A DNA stretch of 45,886 bases from positions 1 through 45,886 of the forward strand of contig JAIOPV010000203.1 of assembly GCA_021413735.1 (NCBI GenBank), written 5' to 3'. The stretch is from Planctomycetota bacterium. GTDB taxonomy: Bacteria; Planctomycetota; Planctomycetia; Gemmatales; Gemmataceae. Position 1 is the stretch's first letter. Each line of letters starts with the position of its first letter. Under the pieces are notes generated by a model. That model searched no databases, was not told the origin of the DNA, and saw nothing but the letters and a program-made list of their open reading frames with translations. Both the position numbers and the translations under genes were made by a program. Positions 1-8,130 of the stretch are shown here, piece after piece.

Positions 1-201
1 CGTGCGGGGCCGACCACCCGGATAGACGGGGATGTGGGGTTCGATTAACGACCACTGAACGTCGGTGACATCGCTCGGATAGGATTCAGTTCTCATGAGC
101 CATTTTACGCATCAGCACCCACATATGGGACAGCCTCTCAACGTTATGGTTTGTATGGAGCTCTCCACCGGGCGAACGCATGGATGCCAACCACCCTTGG
201 C

Positions 202-795
202 CTACGGTGACAAGGCAACCTCCAACCGATAACCCAACTCGGCTCTCTTGGTCAGACCTTTCACCACCTTCTTCCGGTACGCCTCCTCGTACGCCGCCGC
301 ATCACGACGCACATACTCCTCGCCGTATTTCACGTCTGCCGCTGACGCAGGTAGCCCCGCAGGACCACGATGTCATCAGCGGGGCGAAACGACGCAGCGA
401 GCAAACCACAGGCATGTAAGCGGCGAATCCACTGGCAATCGAGTCGGTCGCTCTTGGGTCGCCCGCTGACTTGTCGGGTCTGTCGCGGATCGACCAACAA
501 GACTGTGAATCCCCGCCGTTCGAGCAACTCAAACAGAGGAACCCAGTAGATGCCGGTCGATTCCATCGCCACGCTCTTGACCCCACCGTGTCAGCCAATC
601 AGCGATCTGTTCGAGGTCAGCAGTGCAAGCTCCGAAGGAACGGACTTCGGGTGGCAATTCCGGTGGTTGGTTGGGGTCTGGCGGTGCGGAATCGGGTGGC
701 ACGGCGACCCAATGGACAGCGGCATGGATGTCGATGCCAGCGGTGTGGGGATTGATGACAGGCAGGGCATCGGTTGGGGTCTTGCGACGAGCCAT
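202..795 (-). pseudogene. IS110-family transposase remnant (internal deletion and frameshift)
   Basis: Decayed transposase of the IS110 family, whose members are DEDD recombinases. The N-terminal part begins at ATG 795 (MARRKTP) and shows the first acidic motif in GIDIHAAVHWVAVP. A frame change near 560-600 leads into VAMESTGIYWVPLFELLE and VDPRQTRQVSGRPKSD..DCQWIRRLH, typical of the central catalytic part. After LRGYLRQRQT the frame jumps directly to the family-like C-terminal tail (VKYGEEYVRRDAAAYEEAYRKK, stop at 202-204), so about 200-250 residues have been lost. I see no intact copy nearby and no terminal inverted repeats, which IS110 elements usually lack. It marks past insertion at the left edge of an accessory region. 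Confidence 0.85.
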
Positions 796-1462
796 CGCAA
801 CCTCTGGGTCGAGAAGGGGCGAAGCGGGTCGCGAGCGTGGGAGTGCGGAATGAGAGCAGTTTCTTGAGCGGGAACACGGTTGTCCGCGTCGCCAGCGGGG
901 TTGTCGCAATCTCCCAGGGCCAGGTTAGCTGTCGGGCACGGAGCACCAAAAACAAGTCGGCCACCTCGACCCGCGATCATCCGCATGATAGCGTAGGACG
1001 CTGACCCAACGTTCCTTTCGAGGGGTGTCGCGGGGCACCGCGTAACTTGTTAGCTCGCTGCGTTGCGGCAGGGCGATGTTGCGTCATCCGAGCACATGGT
1101 TTGGCATGCTTCTCAAGGAAGGCTGTTCCAGCACCGCTTTCGGCTGCGCGCCGGGCCAGCGTGTTGCGGAACCGCGACTCACGTGGTTGTTCCAGATCGC
1201 AATACGCTGTCCCGGCGCGCAGCCGGCGGTGCCGTGAGCCTTCCGCGAATCAGGTCTTGAAGTAAACGAATCCCGTTGAACACAGCGAGCCGTGCGGGAA
1301 CATACCCGGACGGCTCGGTCGTTTTCTGTTTGGTCCGGGCCACTTCGTTCGTGCGACTCGATGTGCCGTGCGTTTGAGTCATGTGGTTAGAATATCGCGT
1401 TCAGGAGTTATGGCCCCGCTCGCACGTGGCGTGGCACCGAGCAACCGAAAAGCAAAGAACCC
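796..1462. other. 667-bp gap without a convincing gene
   Basis: No reading frame here has recognisable homology or a good ribosome-binding site. It probably contains the outer flank of the IS110 remnant and, at its right end, the leader of the VIT1-type transporter gene. The only clear structure is one hairpin, listed separately. Confidence 0.5.
1287..1331 (+). terminator. Possible rho-independent terminator or leader hairpin
   Basis: Arms gagccgtgcgg and ccggacggctc (1287-1316) pair with one mismatch around a short loop. They are followed by a T-rich stretch, tcgttttctgttt. It lies about 130 bp upstream of the transporter start, so it could end transcription from the left or act as an attenuator. 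Only the structure is visible. Confidence 0.35.
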
Positions 1463-2158
1463 ATGCCGCAAACACCGCACATCGAGAAGCACTTCACGTC
1501 GTCGGAGTCGATCCGGGACATCGTGATCGGCATGTCAGACGGCCTCACCGTCCCGTTCGCACTGGCGGCGGGGCTGTCGGGGGCCGTGGAAGCGACCGGC
1601 ATCATCATCACGGCAGGGCTGGCCGAGGTCGCAGCCGGGGCAATTGCGATGGGGCTGGGCGGGTATCTGGCCGCACGAACGGACGCCGAACACTTCGCCT
1701 CCGAGCGGGCCAGGGAGGAGCGGGAGACTGAGGACATGCCGGACGAGGAAGCCGCCGAGGTCGCTGCCGTGCTTCGGTCCTACGGGTTGGCCGACGACAA
1801 GGTAGCGGCCGTGGTGGATGCCATCCGCGCCGACAAGAAGCGGTGGGTGGACTTCATGATGCGGTTCGAGTTGGGGTTGGAGGAGCCAGACCCGAAGCGG
1901 GCCAGGAACAGCGCCCTCACCATCGCCTTCTCTTACATTGCCGGTGGCATGGTCCCGCTCGCCCCGTACTTCTTCATCCCCTCGGTCCACACGGCGCTCC
2001 TCGCCTCGGTCGGCGTCACTCTGCTGGCACTTCTGGTGTTCGGCTACGTCAAAGGCCGGTTCACGACAGCGAAGCCGTTCCGCAGTGCGTGGCAAACAGT
2101 GATCGTCGGTGGGCTGGCGGCGATGGCGGCGTTTGTCATTGCGAAGGCCATCGGGTAA
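1463..2158 (+). CDS. VIT1/CCC1-family transporter (iron/manganese type)
   Basis: A 231-residue membrane protein of the VIT1/CCC1 family, which moves Fe2+ or Mn2+ across membranes. The diagnostic first helix carries IVIGMSDGLTVPFALAAGLSG, and the second ends in AAGAIAMGLGGYLA, matching the family's metal-path pattern. A charged cytosolic segment follows (about residues 75-135, rich in Glu, Asp and Arg), corresponding to the metal-binding insert of VIT1. Two to three further hydrophobic helices close the protein (about 150-230). Length is normal for bacterial members. The metal cannot be told from sequence. It is followed 73 bp later by an MFS transporter on the same strand, probably co-transcribed. 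Confidence 0.9.
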   Translation: MPQTPHIEKHFTSSESIRDIVIGMSDGLTVPFALAAGLSGAVEATGIIITAGLAEVAAGAIAMGLGGYLAARTDAEHFASERAREERETEDMPDEEAAEVAAVLRSYGLADDKVAAVVDAIRADKKRWVDFMMRFELGLEEPDPKRARNSALTIAFSYIAGGMVPLAPYFFIPSVHTALLASVGVTLLALLVFGYVKGRFTTAKPFRSAWQTVIVGGLAAMAAFVIAKAIG

Positions 2159-2231
2159 CTGCGACTACGTACACTACAAGGAGTCACAGAAGAAGCCGGA
2201 TCGCCTTCCGGGGACCGAGAGAGAACGGGCC

Positions 2232-3464
2232 TTGAACATCGCCGGGAAGTTGACACGGGATGGGTGGCTGCTGTTCGCCACCCGCTGTTCGAGGATGTTC
2301 GCCTACGGTCTACTGTCGGTCGTGCTGGTGCTGTATCTGGTCGAAGTCGGGCTGGCGGGGTGGGAAGTCGGGTTGTTGCTGTCACTCACGCTGGTCGGGG
2401 ACACGGTGATCTCTCTCTGGCTGACGACGACCGCTGATCGGTTCGGGCGACGGCGCACCCTGATCGTCGGGGCCGTCCTCATGGCCCTGGCCGGAATCGT
2501 CTTCGTCTCCACTGACAGTTTTGTGCTGCTTCTGCTCGCTGCCACTATCGGCGTCATCAGCCCTAGCGGGAACGAGATCGGGCCGTTCCTGTCGGTCGAG
2601 CAGGCGGCACTTTCTCACATCGTCAGCGACGAGCGGCGCACCGACGTGTTCGCTTGGTACAACCTCGTCGGCTCGTTCTCGACGGCGTTGGGGGCGTTAG
2701 TGGGTGGGTTGATTGCGGAAGTGGCTCCGCACTTCGGCCTGATCGGAGCCGCCGCATTCCGCCCGGTGCTTTTGGTCTACGCAGGCGTTGGCGTGTCGCT
2801 GATCGGCGGGTTTGTGCTGTTGTCCTCTGCGGTTGAGGCGACAAGGGACGAGTCTCGACCAGCCCCCAAGGTTGTACTGGGGTTGCACGAGTCCCGGCGC
2901 ACGGTGTTTAAGCTGTCCCTCTTGTTCGCCCTGGACGCCCTCGGCGGCGGGTTCGTGATCCAGAGTCTCATCGCCTACTGGTTCTACCTCACCTACAAAC
3001 TCGACCCGGCGATGCTCGGCACAATCTTCCTGTTCGCCAACCTGCTGGCCGGGGTATCGGCATTGGCGGCGGGCTGGCTCGCCCGGCGCATCGGGCTGCT
3101 GAACACAATGATCTTCACGCACCTGCCGTCGAACATACTGCTGATCCTGGTGCCGCTGATGCCCGACGTGTATTGGGCGGTGGGTGTGCTGCTGGCCCGA
3201 TTCAGCATCTCGCAGATGGACGTGCCGACACGCCAAGCGTACACGATGGCCGTCGTGCGGCCCGACGAGCGATCCGCTGCGGCAGGCGTGACGGGCGTGG
3301 CCCGGTCAGTGGGGGCTTCGATCTCGCCGGTGGTAGCGACGATTCTCGTGGGCAGCGCCGGGTGGGCGAGCGTGCCGTTCTTCCTCGCCGGGGGACTGAA
3401 GATCGTTTACGACGTGTTGCTGTACCGGGCGTTTTCGAGCAGCAAGTCCCGCAGCGACGAGTAG
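2232..3464 (+). CDS. MFS transporter
   Basis: A 410-residue major facilitator superfamily protein with about 12 hydrophobic segments. It carries the loop 2-3 signature as DRFGRRRTLIVGA and a second-half equivalent around ARRIGLLN. The frame is open from 2109, overlapping the upstream transporter, but the reading MNIAGKLTRDGWLLFATR from TTG 2232 looks like the true N-terminus because the first helix follows directly and a purine-rich gagagagaacggg precedes it. The substrate is unknown. Position after a VIT1-type gene hints at a role in metal or drug export, which is inference only. Some 230 bp downstream lies an independently regulated marR gene. Confidence 0.85.
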   Translation: MNIAGKLTRDGWLLFATRCSRMFAYGLLSVVLVLYLVEVGLAGWEVGLLLSLTLVGDTVISLWLTTTADRFGRRRTLIVGAVLMALAGIVFVSTDSFVLLLLAATIGVISPSGNEIGPFLSVEQAALSHIVSDERRTDVFAWYNLVGSFSTALGALVGGLIAEVAPHFGLIGAAAFRPVLLVYAGVGVSLIGGFVLLSSAVEATRDESRPAPKVVLGLHESRRTVFKLSLLFALDALGGGFVIQSLIAYWFYLTYKLDPAMLGTIFLFANLLAGVSALAAGWLARRIGLLNTMIFTHLPSNILLILVPLMPDVYWAVGVLLARFSISQMDVPTRQAYTMAVVRPDERSAAAGVTGVARSVGASISPVVATILVGSAGWASVPFFLAGGLKIVYDVLLYRAFSSSKSRSDE

Positions 3465-3640
3465 TGATGGGCAATTGCTGCTGATCGAAACGAGTTCCGA
3501 ATCGAACGGAGCCGCCAGCTTCCAGCAAGCACAGGTACGCCGATGTTGCCCACTTCGCTGACGGGACGGCAAGGCGTCGTTCAATCGCGCCTGATCGAAC
3601 TCGGCCGGACAAGTCCGAACTCACACGCTGGCGATTGTGC

Positions 3641-3671
3641 TTGACTCACCAGATGGTTGCGTATACAAGTA
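3641..3671 (+). promoter_or_regulatory. Promoter with probable MarR operator of the marR gene
   Basis: TTGACT (3641-3646) and TATACA (3662-3667) form a -35/-10 pair with a short 15-bp spacer. The -10 lies inside the 19-mer atggttgcgtatacaagta (3653-3671). The same 19-mer, with two substitutions, recurs upstream of the oxidoreductase gene at 4152. A repeated partly palindromic site (core GTATAC) in front of both the regulator and its neighbour is what MarR autorepression would look like. Confidence 0.55.
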
Positions 3672-3693
3672 AATTAAGGCGGGAGGCGAACCG

Positions 3694-4137
3694 ATGGCCA
3701 AGTCCACAAGCATCGAGACGATTGCAACGACGTGCATCGCTGGGCGGTTGCGCCTGCTCAACCGGGTCGTGACCAACCTGTATGACGACGCCCTGCGCCC
3801 ATTCGGGGTCAAACTGAGCCAGGGCAACGTCCTAGCCGTTACCGCCAAACTTGGTGTCGCCCGGCCCGCAGAGGTCTGCGATATCCTGGAACTCGACACG
3901 TCCACCCTCAGCCGCACCGTGGAACGCATGGTGGCGAACGGGTGGCTCGAAATCCTGCCCGACGACGACGGCCGCTCCCACCCATTCCGGCTGACGGTCG
4001 AGGGGAAGCGGCTGATGGAGAAGGCGATCCCTGCCTGGGAGAAGGCTCAAGCTGAAGCCAAGAAGCTCCTGGGCGAAGACGGCCTTCGGTTGCTCGACGC
4101 AGCCATTCAGCGGGTCAAGGCGACCCAGAACGGGTGA
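3694..4137 (+). CDS. MarR-family transcriptional regulator
   Basis: A 147-residue winged-helix regulator. Helix-turn-helix and wing lie at about residues 50-100 (LSQGNVLAVTAKLG..RPAEVCDILELDTSTLSRTVERMVANGWLE, then the wing with DDDGRSHPFRLT). Long N- and C-terminal helices would form the dimer interface, as in MarR/SlyA proteins. The start ATG 3694 has a strong gggagg site. MarR proteins usually repress adjacent genes and release DNA on binding small phenolic or oxidant ligands. The operator-like 19-mer upstream of this gene recurs before the next gene, so autoregulation and control of the downstream oxidoreductase are likely. The ligand is unknown. Confidence 0.9.
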   Translation: MAKSTSIETIATTCIAGRLRLLNRVVTNLYDDALRPFGVKLSQGNVLAVTAKLGVARPAEVCDILELDTSTLSRTVERMVANGWLEILPDDDGRSHPFRLTVEGKRLMEKAIPAWEKAQAEAKKLLGEDGLRLLDAAIQRVKATQNG

Positions 4138-4151
4138 ATTTTTTTGCGGAA

Positions 4152-4170
4152 ATGGTTGCATACACAAGTA
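4152..4170 (+). promoter_or_regulatory. Second copy of the putative MarR operator
   Basis: The sequence atggttgcatacacaagta matches the site at 3653-3671 at 17 of 19 positions. It lies just after the marR stop codon and 12 bp before the ATG at 4182. It makes the oxidoreductase gene a likely second target and argues against using the upstream GTG at 4134 as start, since that would put the operator inside the gene. Confidence 0.5.
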
Positions 4171-4181
4171 TCGAGGATGCC

Positions 4182-5135
4182 ATGCCAACAACGTCCCTGC
4201 CCGTTCTCAACGAAGTCGAGCCGCACACGAGACTGGACGCCGCCGCCTTGCGCCGACTCGCCCTCGACTGTGGGGCCGACGACGCCGGGGTGGTCGAGAT
4301 CGGGCACCCTGCACTGGACGACCAGCGGGCCGAAATCCTCACGTTTTACCCCCGGACGAAGGCACTCCTCGCCGTCGTTTGTCGGATGAACCGGGAGCCG
4401 ATCCGCAACCCGGCCCGGTCGCTGGCGAACCTGGAGTTCCACACCACCGGGGAGGACGTGAACGAGGTGTGCCGGGCCGTCGTGACAGCCCTGGAGCGGG
4501 AAGGCGTCCCGGCAGTCAACCCGCCGATGGGGTTCCCGATGGAGGCCGACCGCTGGCCCGAAAAGATGTGGGTCGTGTCCCACAAGCCCGTGGCCGTCGC
4601 CGCCGGGCTGGGCAAGATGGGCATCCACCGGAACGTGATCCACCCGAAGTTCGGCAACTTCATCCTACTGGGGACGGTCCTGCTCGGCGCAGCGGCGACA
4701 GAGTACGACCGACCCATCGACTACAACCCGTGCCTGTCGTGCAAACTGTGCGTGGCGGCTTGTCCGGTCGGGGCGATCTCGCCGGGCGGCCAGTTCGACC
4801 TCGCCTCGTGTTACACCCACAACTACCGGGAGTTCCTGGGCGGGTTCGCTGACTGGGCCGAACACGTCGCCGACGCCGGGAATGGCCTCGACTTGCGGAA
4901 GAAAGTGACCCGACAAGAAACCGTTTCGGTGTGGCAGAGCCTCGCCTTCGGCCCGAACTACAAGGCTCCGGGCCGACCGCAAGGGGTTACTGAACGAGAC
5001 GCTGAGGCCGCTCCAGGAGAAACGGGAGACGGTCTATGTCGTGCCGAAGTCCGACGCCGAGGATCATGTCACGCAGCGGTTCCCGCACAAGACCGTGAAG
5101 CACGTCCGGGGCAGTTTGTTGCCCCGCACCATTGA
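4182..5135 (+). pseudogene. 4Fe-4S oxidoreductase (QueG/reductive dehalogenase-like), N-terminal part of a broken gene
   Basis: Start ATG 4182 has gagg six bases upstream. The product begins MPTTSLPVLNEVEPH and resembles 4Fe-4S proteins related to epoxyqueuosine reductase and reductive dehalogenases. About residues 180-205 carry CLSCKLCVAACPVGAI, a clear 4Fe-4S ligand set. After VWQSLAFGPNYKA (codon ending 4967) the homologous reading stops. Remaining residues to 5135 are out-of-frame sequence, while the expected continuation resumes in another frame at about 4972 (ADRKGLL). From memory of related proteins, a segment of about 20-25 residues with a further CxxxCP motif belongs between them. 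A deletion with frame change therefore seems to have inactivated the gene, removing ligands of a second cluster. Confidence 0.7.
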
Positions 5136-5442
5136 GGGGTTTCTGAGCGGGATGCGGTACACGTTCCAGCGGGGGCAGTCGGAGGGGCTGAACGCCGTCT
5201 TCCACTTCACGTTCACCGGCAACGAGAACCGCACGGCCACGTGCGTCGTCCGGGACAAGACGATCCGTGTGGCCGACGGCCACGAGGGGACGCCCAACCT
5301 GCGGCTAACCGCCGACAGTCAGACGTGGCTGGGGTTCCTGGCGAAAGAGCGAAGTCTGCTGTGGGCGTTGCTGCGGCGGAAGATTCGGATCAAGGGATCG
5401 CCGAGGTTGTTGATCGCGTTCGGGAAATGTTTCCCGTCGTGA
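5041..5442 (+). pseudogene. SCP2-like C-terminal part of the broken 4Fe-4S oxidoreductase
   Basis: Downstream half of the gene that begins at 4182, in a different frame. The frame is readable from about 4972 (DRKGLLNETLRPLQEKRETVYVV) and continues through an SCP2/sterol-carrier-like domain of about 100 residues (GMRYTFQRGQSEGLNAVFHFTFTG, ending LLIAFGKCFPS). A GTG at 5041 could start a separate 133-residue product, but there is no good ribosome-binding site. I read it as the detached tail of a fusion in which the SCP2 fold may bind a hydrophobic ligand. Function is inferred from the fold resemblance only. Confidence 0.6.
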
Positions 5443-5460
5443 GTACCCAATTCTAAAACG

Positions 5461-6099
5461 AATCCGTGGGAGGGTGTCGAGAAACCCCCAGTTCCGAAGT
5501 CAGCCCCGACAGCCCCGAAAGAAACCGACATCGACCACTTCTTCAAATGGCTCGACGCCAAAAACTGGGAGTTGCTTGCTTGATTCTTCCGAATCAAAGC
5601 ATTCGTCGGATGTCGACCGAACGATCTCTGGCAGGCGCTGAGTAGTCAGTTCGACGCGAAGACGGGCACGCTTTTGATTAAGCCGGAAGACGATAAGACA
5701 AACCAAGAGCGACGGATCAAGCTGCCGACCAATTACGCCAAACGACTCAAAGCCGTGATGGGAAAACCTACCTTTGGGAACGCTACCTTGAAGACGCCAA
5801 GAAGTACCGGCCCGGTCGGCGAAATGCGAAAGTATTCAAGCCGTCGCTGATCTATTGGTGTGTCGATGACATTTGCCCACAGTACCGCGAGGCGCATCCG
5901 GACGCATACCCGATCCGCGACTCACGATCTGCGGCGACGGGCAATCACGCTGGCTGGGATCGCGAATAAAGGGAACGTGGACGGTGCCGCGAAGGCTCTC
6001 AGTATTCACCCAGACACGGCACGCGAGAACTACATCGACGTCTCTCAGGCTTACGATACCGACGCGATTTTCAAACTCTTGGAAGCGACCGCGAAGTGA
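5461..6099 (+). pseudogene. Tyrosine recombinase (integrase) remnant
   Basis: Only the catalytic half is recognisable, spread over three frames. WEGVEKPP..KETDIDHFFKWLDAKNWELLA ends at an in-frame TGA. Reading continues FFRIKAFVGCRPNDLWQAL (catalytic first Arg), then shifts frame to KTYLWERYLEDAKKYRPG and YWCVDDICPQYREAHPD, and shifts again to THDLRRRAITLAGIAN (His..Arg box). It ends ALSIHPDTARENYIDV with the nucleophilic Tyr. The last frame alone would allow a 79-residue ORF from 5860, but it has no independent meaning. The gene points towards, and ends 120 bp from, the 3' end of tRNA-Arg, the classic position for an integrase next to its attachment site. It suggests a fossil genomic island lying to the left. 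Confidence 0.75.
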
Positions 6100-6109
6100 G
6101 TCACTGAAA

Positions 6110-6155
6110 CGAAAACGCCCCGCATCCTTAGTTGGGTCCGGGGCGTTTTCGTTTT
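6110..6155 (+). terminator. Strong rho-independent terminator
   Basis: A perfect 13-bp stem (cgaaaacgccccg paired with cggggcgttttcg, 6110-6122 and 6139-6151) around a 16-base loop is followed by TTTT. It sits right after the integrase remnant. Because the stem itself contains A4 and T4 runs, it can work in both directions and also end transcription of the tRNA-Arg coming from the right. Confidence 0.8.
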
Positions 6156-6218
6156 GTCACCGACAGGGGGTTTTGTCACACTTTTACCGCCGTCTCATCA
6201 AATATGCTTGTTTTCTAG

Positions 6219-6292
6219 TATGCCCGACAGGAGTTGAACCTGTAACCTTCGGCTCCGGAGGCCGACGCTCTATCCAGTTGAGCTACGGGCAC
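6219..6292 (-). tRNA. tRNA-Arg (anticodon CCG)
   Basis: A full cloverleaf of 74 bases on the minus strand. The acceptor GTGCCCG pairs with CGGGCAT (one G-U at the end, discriminator A), and the D arm is GCTC/GAGC. The anticodon stem TCGGC/GCCGA closes the loop CTCCGGA, giving anticodon CCG for Arg codon CGG. The five-base variable loop is AGGTT and the T arm ACAGG-TTCAACT-CCTGT. CCA is not encoded. The integrase remnant abuts its 3' end. Confidence 0.93.
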
Positions 6293-6404
6293 ATGATGCT
6301 TAAAATCACTCGTTTTCCCTACTTTTCCCGGCGTTTCGAACCTCGGTATGGACGATCCGGACTTTTCAGATTTTAGTCTATTTCAGTCCTTTTACAACCC
6401 GTTT

Positions 6405-6437
6405 GGGGACAATCTGGGGACAAGTTGGGGACACTCT
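6405..6437 (+). repeat. Three tandem 11-bp units starting GGGGACA
   Basis: ggggacaatct, ggggacaagtt and ggggacactct follow each other with no gap, spacing of one helical turn each. This is in the gap between the tRNA 5' end and the TIGR04255 operon (6293-6600), which holds no gene. Such phased repeats can be protein-binding sites; their owner is unknown. Confidence 0.6.
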
Positions 6438-6519
6438 CCGCCTCGCGGGTGTGCGCGGCAGCGCGGTCTTCGCGTATCAGTTCCCCGCGCGGTCGCAGGA
6501 GCGTCTGCCGTACTGGCCT

Positions 6520-6539
6520 TGGCAAGAACGTTCCTGCCA
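6520..6539 (+). promoter_or_regulatory. 20-bp near-perfect palindrome, probable operator
   Basis: Centred on AACGTT, the site reads tggcaagaac then gttcctgcca, with nine of ten base pairs matching. It lies about 25 bp upstream of a TATACT element, where a dimeric regulator would cover the -35 region of the following operon. An overlapping longer hairpin (ggcaagaacg with cgtcttgcc at 6546-6554) is also possible. Confidence 0.45.
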
Positions 6540-6564
6540 GGCTACCGTCTTGCCCGAACCGAGG

Positions 6565-6570
6565 TATACT
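6565..6570 (+). promoter_or_regulatory. Candidate -10 element of the TIGR04255 operon
   Basis: TATACT matches the -10 consensus at five of six positions, 30 bp before the GTG start at 6601. No convincing -35 is seen at 17 bp; the palindrome occupies that side, which fits a regulated promoter. Confidence 0.3.
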
Positions 6571-6600
6571 TCCGATTGTCCAAGTTGACGGAGGCGGAGT

Positions 6601-7368
6601 GTGAATCTGAACAAACCGCCAATCGTCGAGATGTGGGTCGAGTTCCTATTTGAGCCAAACCCAAACGGATTAGTCGAGCCAGCACTCGAGTTCATCAAGG
6701 GCTTCGGCGATCAATACCAGAAGGTCGAGATTGCCCGTGAGGACACGTTGGAGTTCCGGCAGTACTCACCAACCGAACTGCCGAAGGTGGTTGGCCGCAC
6801 GACTGCAATCAGCCACTTCCGCGCAAGTGACGTGGAAGGCACTCGCTGGCTGCATCTGACGCCAAATCATTTGGTCTGCAACTTCCTCCGTCTCGGCGAA
6901 CGCTATCCGGGTTTCGCCAACCTGAGCCAAGACGCGGTCGAGAAGTTGAAGAAGTATGTAGAGCAGTGTCAACCGGTCAAGATTCGACACGCGGCAATTC
7001 ACTACGTCGATGTGGTCGATGTCCCGATTACAGGGAAAAATGAAATCCAGCTTGCTGACTACTTCACCTTGGGGTTGGATTTGCCGACCGATCCGTTCGG
7101 GAACCAACTGTCCTATCTGATTCGGACGGCTGTAAAACCAACTGATGGAACCGGCCTGCTTGAAATTCAACTGCAGAACGAATCTCTGGCCCCTGGGGGG
7201 GCGGCATTTCGCTTTCGGTTGGACTGGCACAAGTTCTGCCCATACGATGGGGAGATCGACCCCGACAAAATTTCGGCCGATCTCAAGCTTGCGCACGAAT
7301 CAGTGATGCGCTCCTTCCGGGCTGTGTTCACTGAGCGGACGTGGAAACTGTTCGAGCCTAAAGATTGA
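6601..7368 (+). CDS. TIGR04255-family protein
   Basis: A 255-residue soluble protein recognisable as TIGR04255, a sporadically distributed family of unknown function. It opens with PPIVEMWVEFLFEP near residue 6, the family's hallmark N-terminus, and ends with a helix around LAHESVMRSFRAVFTERTWKLFEPK, the typical C-terminus. The middle alternates strands and helices, with IRHAAIHYVDVVDVP near residue 130. Start is GTG 6601 after a ggaggcggag ribosome site. Only 7 bases separate it from the next gene, and the third gene follows closely, so the three form one operon. In other genomes members of this family often lie in variable islands, sometimes near conflict genes. A defence or stress role here is inference. 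Confidence 0.75.
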   Translation: MNLNKPPIVEMWVEFLFEPNPNGLVEPALEFIKGFGDQYQKVEIAREDTLEFRQYSPTELPKVVGRTTAISHFRASDVEGTRWLHLTPNHLVCNFLRLGERYPGFANLSQDAVEKLKKYVEQCQPVKIRHAAIHYVDVVDVPITGKNEIQLADYFTLGLDLPTDPFGNQLSYLIRTAVKPTDGTGLLEIQLQNESLAPGGAAFRFRLDWHKFCPYDGEIDPDKISADLKLAHESVMRSFRAVFTERTWKLFEPKD

Positions 7369-7375
7369 GAGAGTT

Positions 7376-8098
7376 ATGGCCTTCGCAGTTCCTCCTCCGG
7401 ATTATCACCTGGCCCGTCCTGCGGTGGACGCATTTGGCGGCTACCATGGGGTAAAATATCGTGGCGCTCTCCCCACTACTTTCGACGTCACGCGACAAGT
7501 CATGAGCACTATCCAGTGCGGGAAAACCACTTACCACTTGCGTCAACCGGCTCAGGGGTACTTTACGCGAACCACGGACGATTCCGGAGGCGGAGAATTC
7601 CTCGTCGAGGGTCTTCCTCGCCCCATCACCGGAACTGGCCGACGCCCGCAGGAGGCCCACCGTGAGTGGAAACGACAGTTCCACGCCACCTTCCAGCGGC
7701 TCTTCGTCATGCGGCCGTTCGAGATGGAAGACGCTGACCGCCGCGTCTGGACTGCCATTGAGACCATGGTTGATGTGGAGCGATATCGGGCTGATCAGCC
7801 CCTAATCGTCCGCCAGATTGGCATGGTCTGTCGAGCCCGACCTTATCCTCTTGCTGTGAAGTGGGAGGATGGCACGAAGGAACGCGTCTATCTGGAACGG
7901 ATGCCCGGTGAATTTGCCACGTACAAAGCGGGGCAGCCATTCGAGGCAGTGATCCACCGACACCCAGTCACTCACAAGATCATGAGTGTTGAGTACATCA
8001 AGCGAATTTCGCAGATGGCGATCAAGACAACCGAGTCTGATGACCTATGGAACTCTGTCCCGACCTCGGCCGCACTCCCTGACGCAGACTGGGATTAA
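7376..8098 (+). CDS. Hypothetical protein, middle gene of TIGR04255-MBL operon
   Basis: A 240-residue protein I do not recognise. It has no signal peptide or membrane segment. It is rich in Arg, Tyr, His and Pro, with a Gly-rich segment (DSGGGEFLVEGLPRP) near residue 70. A helix around residues 125-150 carries many charges (MEDADRRVWTAIETMVDVERYRAD). The last third (KVWEDG-like KWEDGTKERVYLERMPGEF, then YKAGQPFEAVIHR) looks like a small beta domain. Start ATG 7376 follows the previous stop by seven bases with a purine-rich gagaga site, so translation is probably coupled. Context suggests it works with the TIGR04255 protein and the metallo-hydrolase. Confidence 0.7.
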   Translation: MAFAVPPPDYHLARPAVDAFGGYHGVKYRGALPTTFDVTRQVMSTIQCGKTTYHLRQPAQGYFTRTTDDSGGGEFLVEGLPRPITGTGRRPQEAHREWKRQFHATFQRLFVMRPFEMEDADRRVWTAIETMVDVERYRADQPLIVRQIGMVCRARPYPLAVKWEDGTKERVYLERMPGEFATYKAGQPFEAVIHRHPVTHKIMSVEYIKRISQMAIKTTESDDLWNSVPTSAALPDADWD

Positions 8099-8130
8099 TC
8101 TCCGGACGATCATGCCACTAGTGAGTTCGC

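Noticed and set aside
5860..6099. Stand-alone 79-residue gene
   Set aside because: Its content (THDLRRR...ARENYIDV) is the C-terminus of the decayed integrase, so it is part of that pseudogene.
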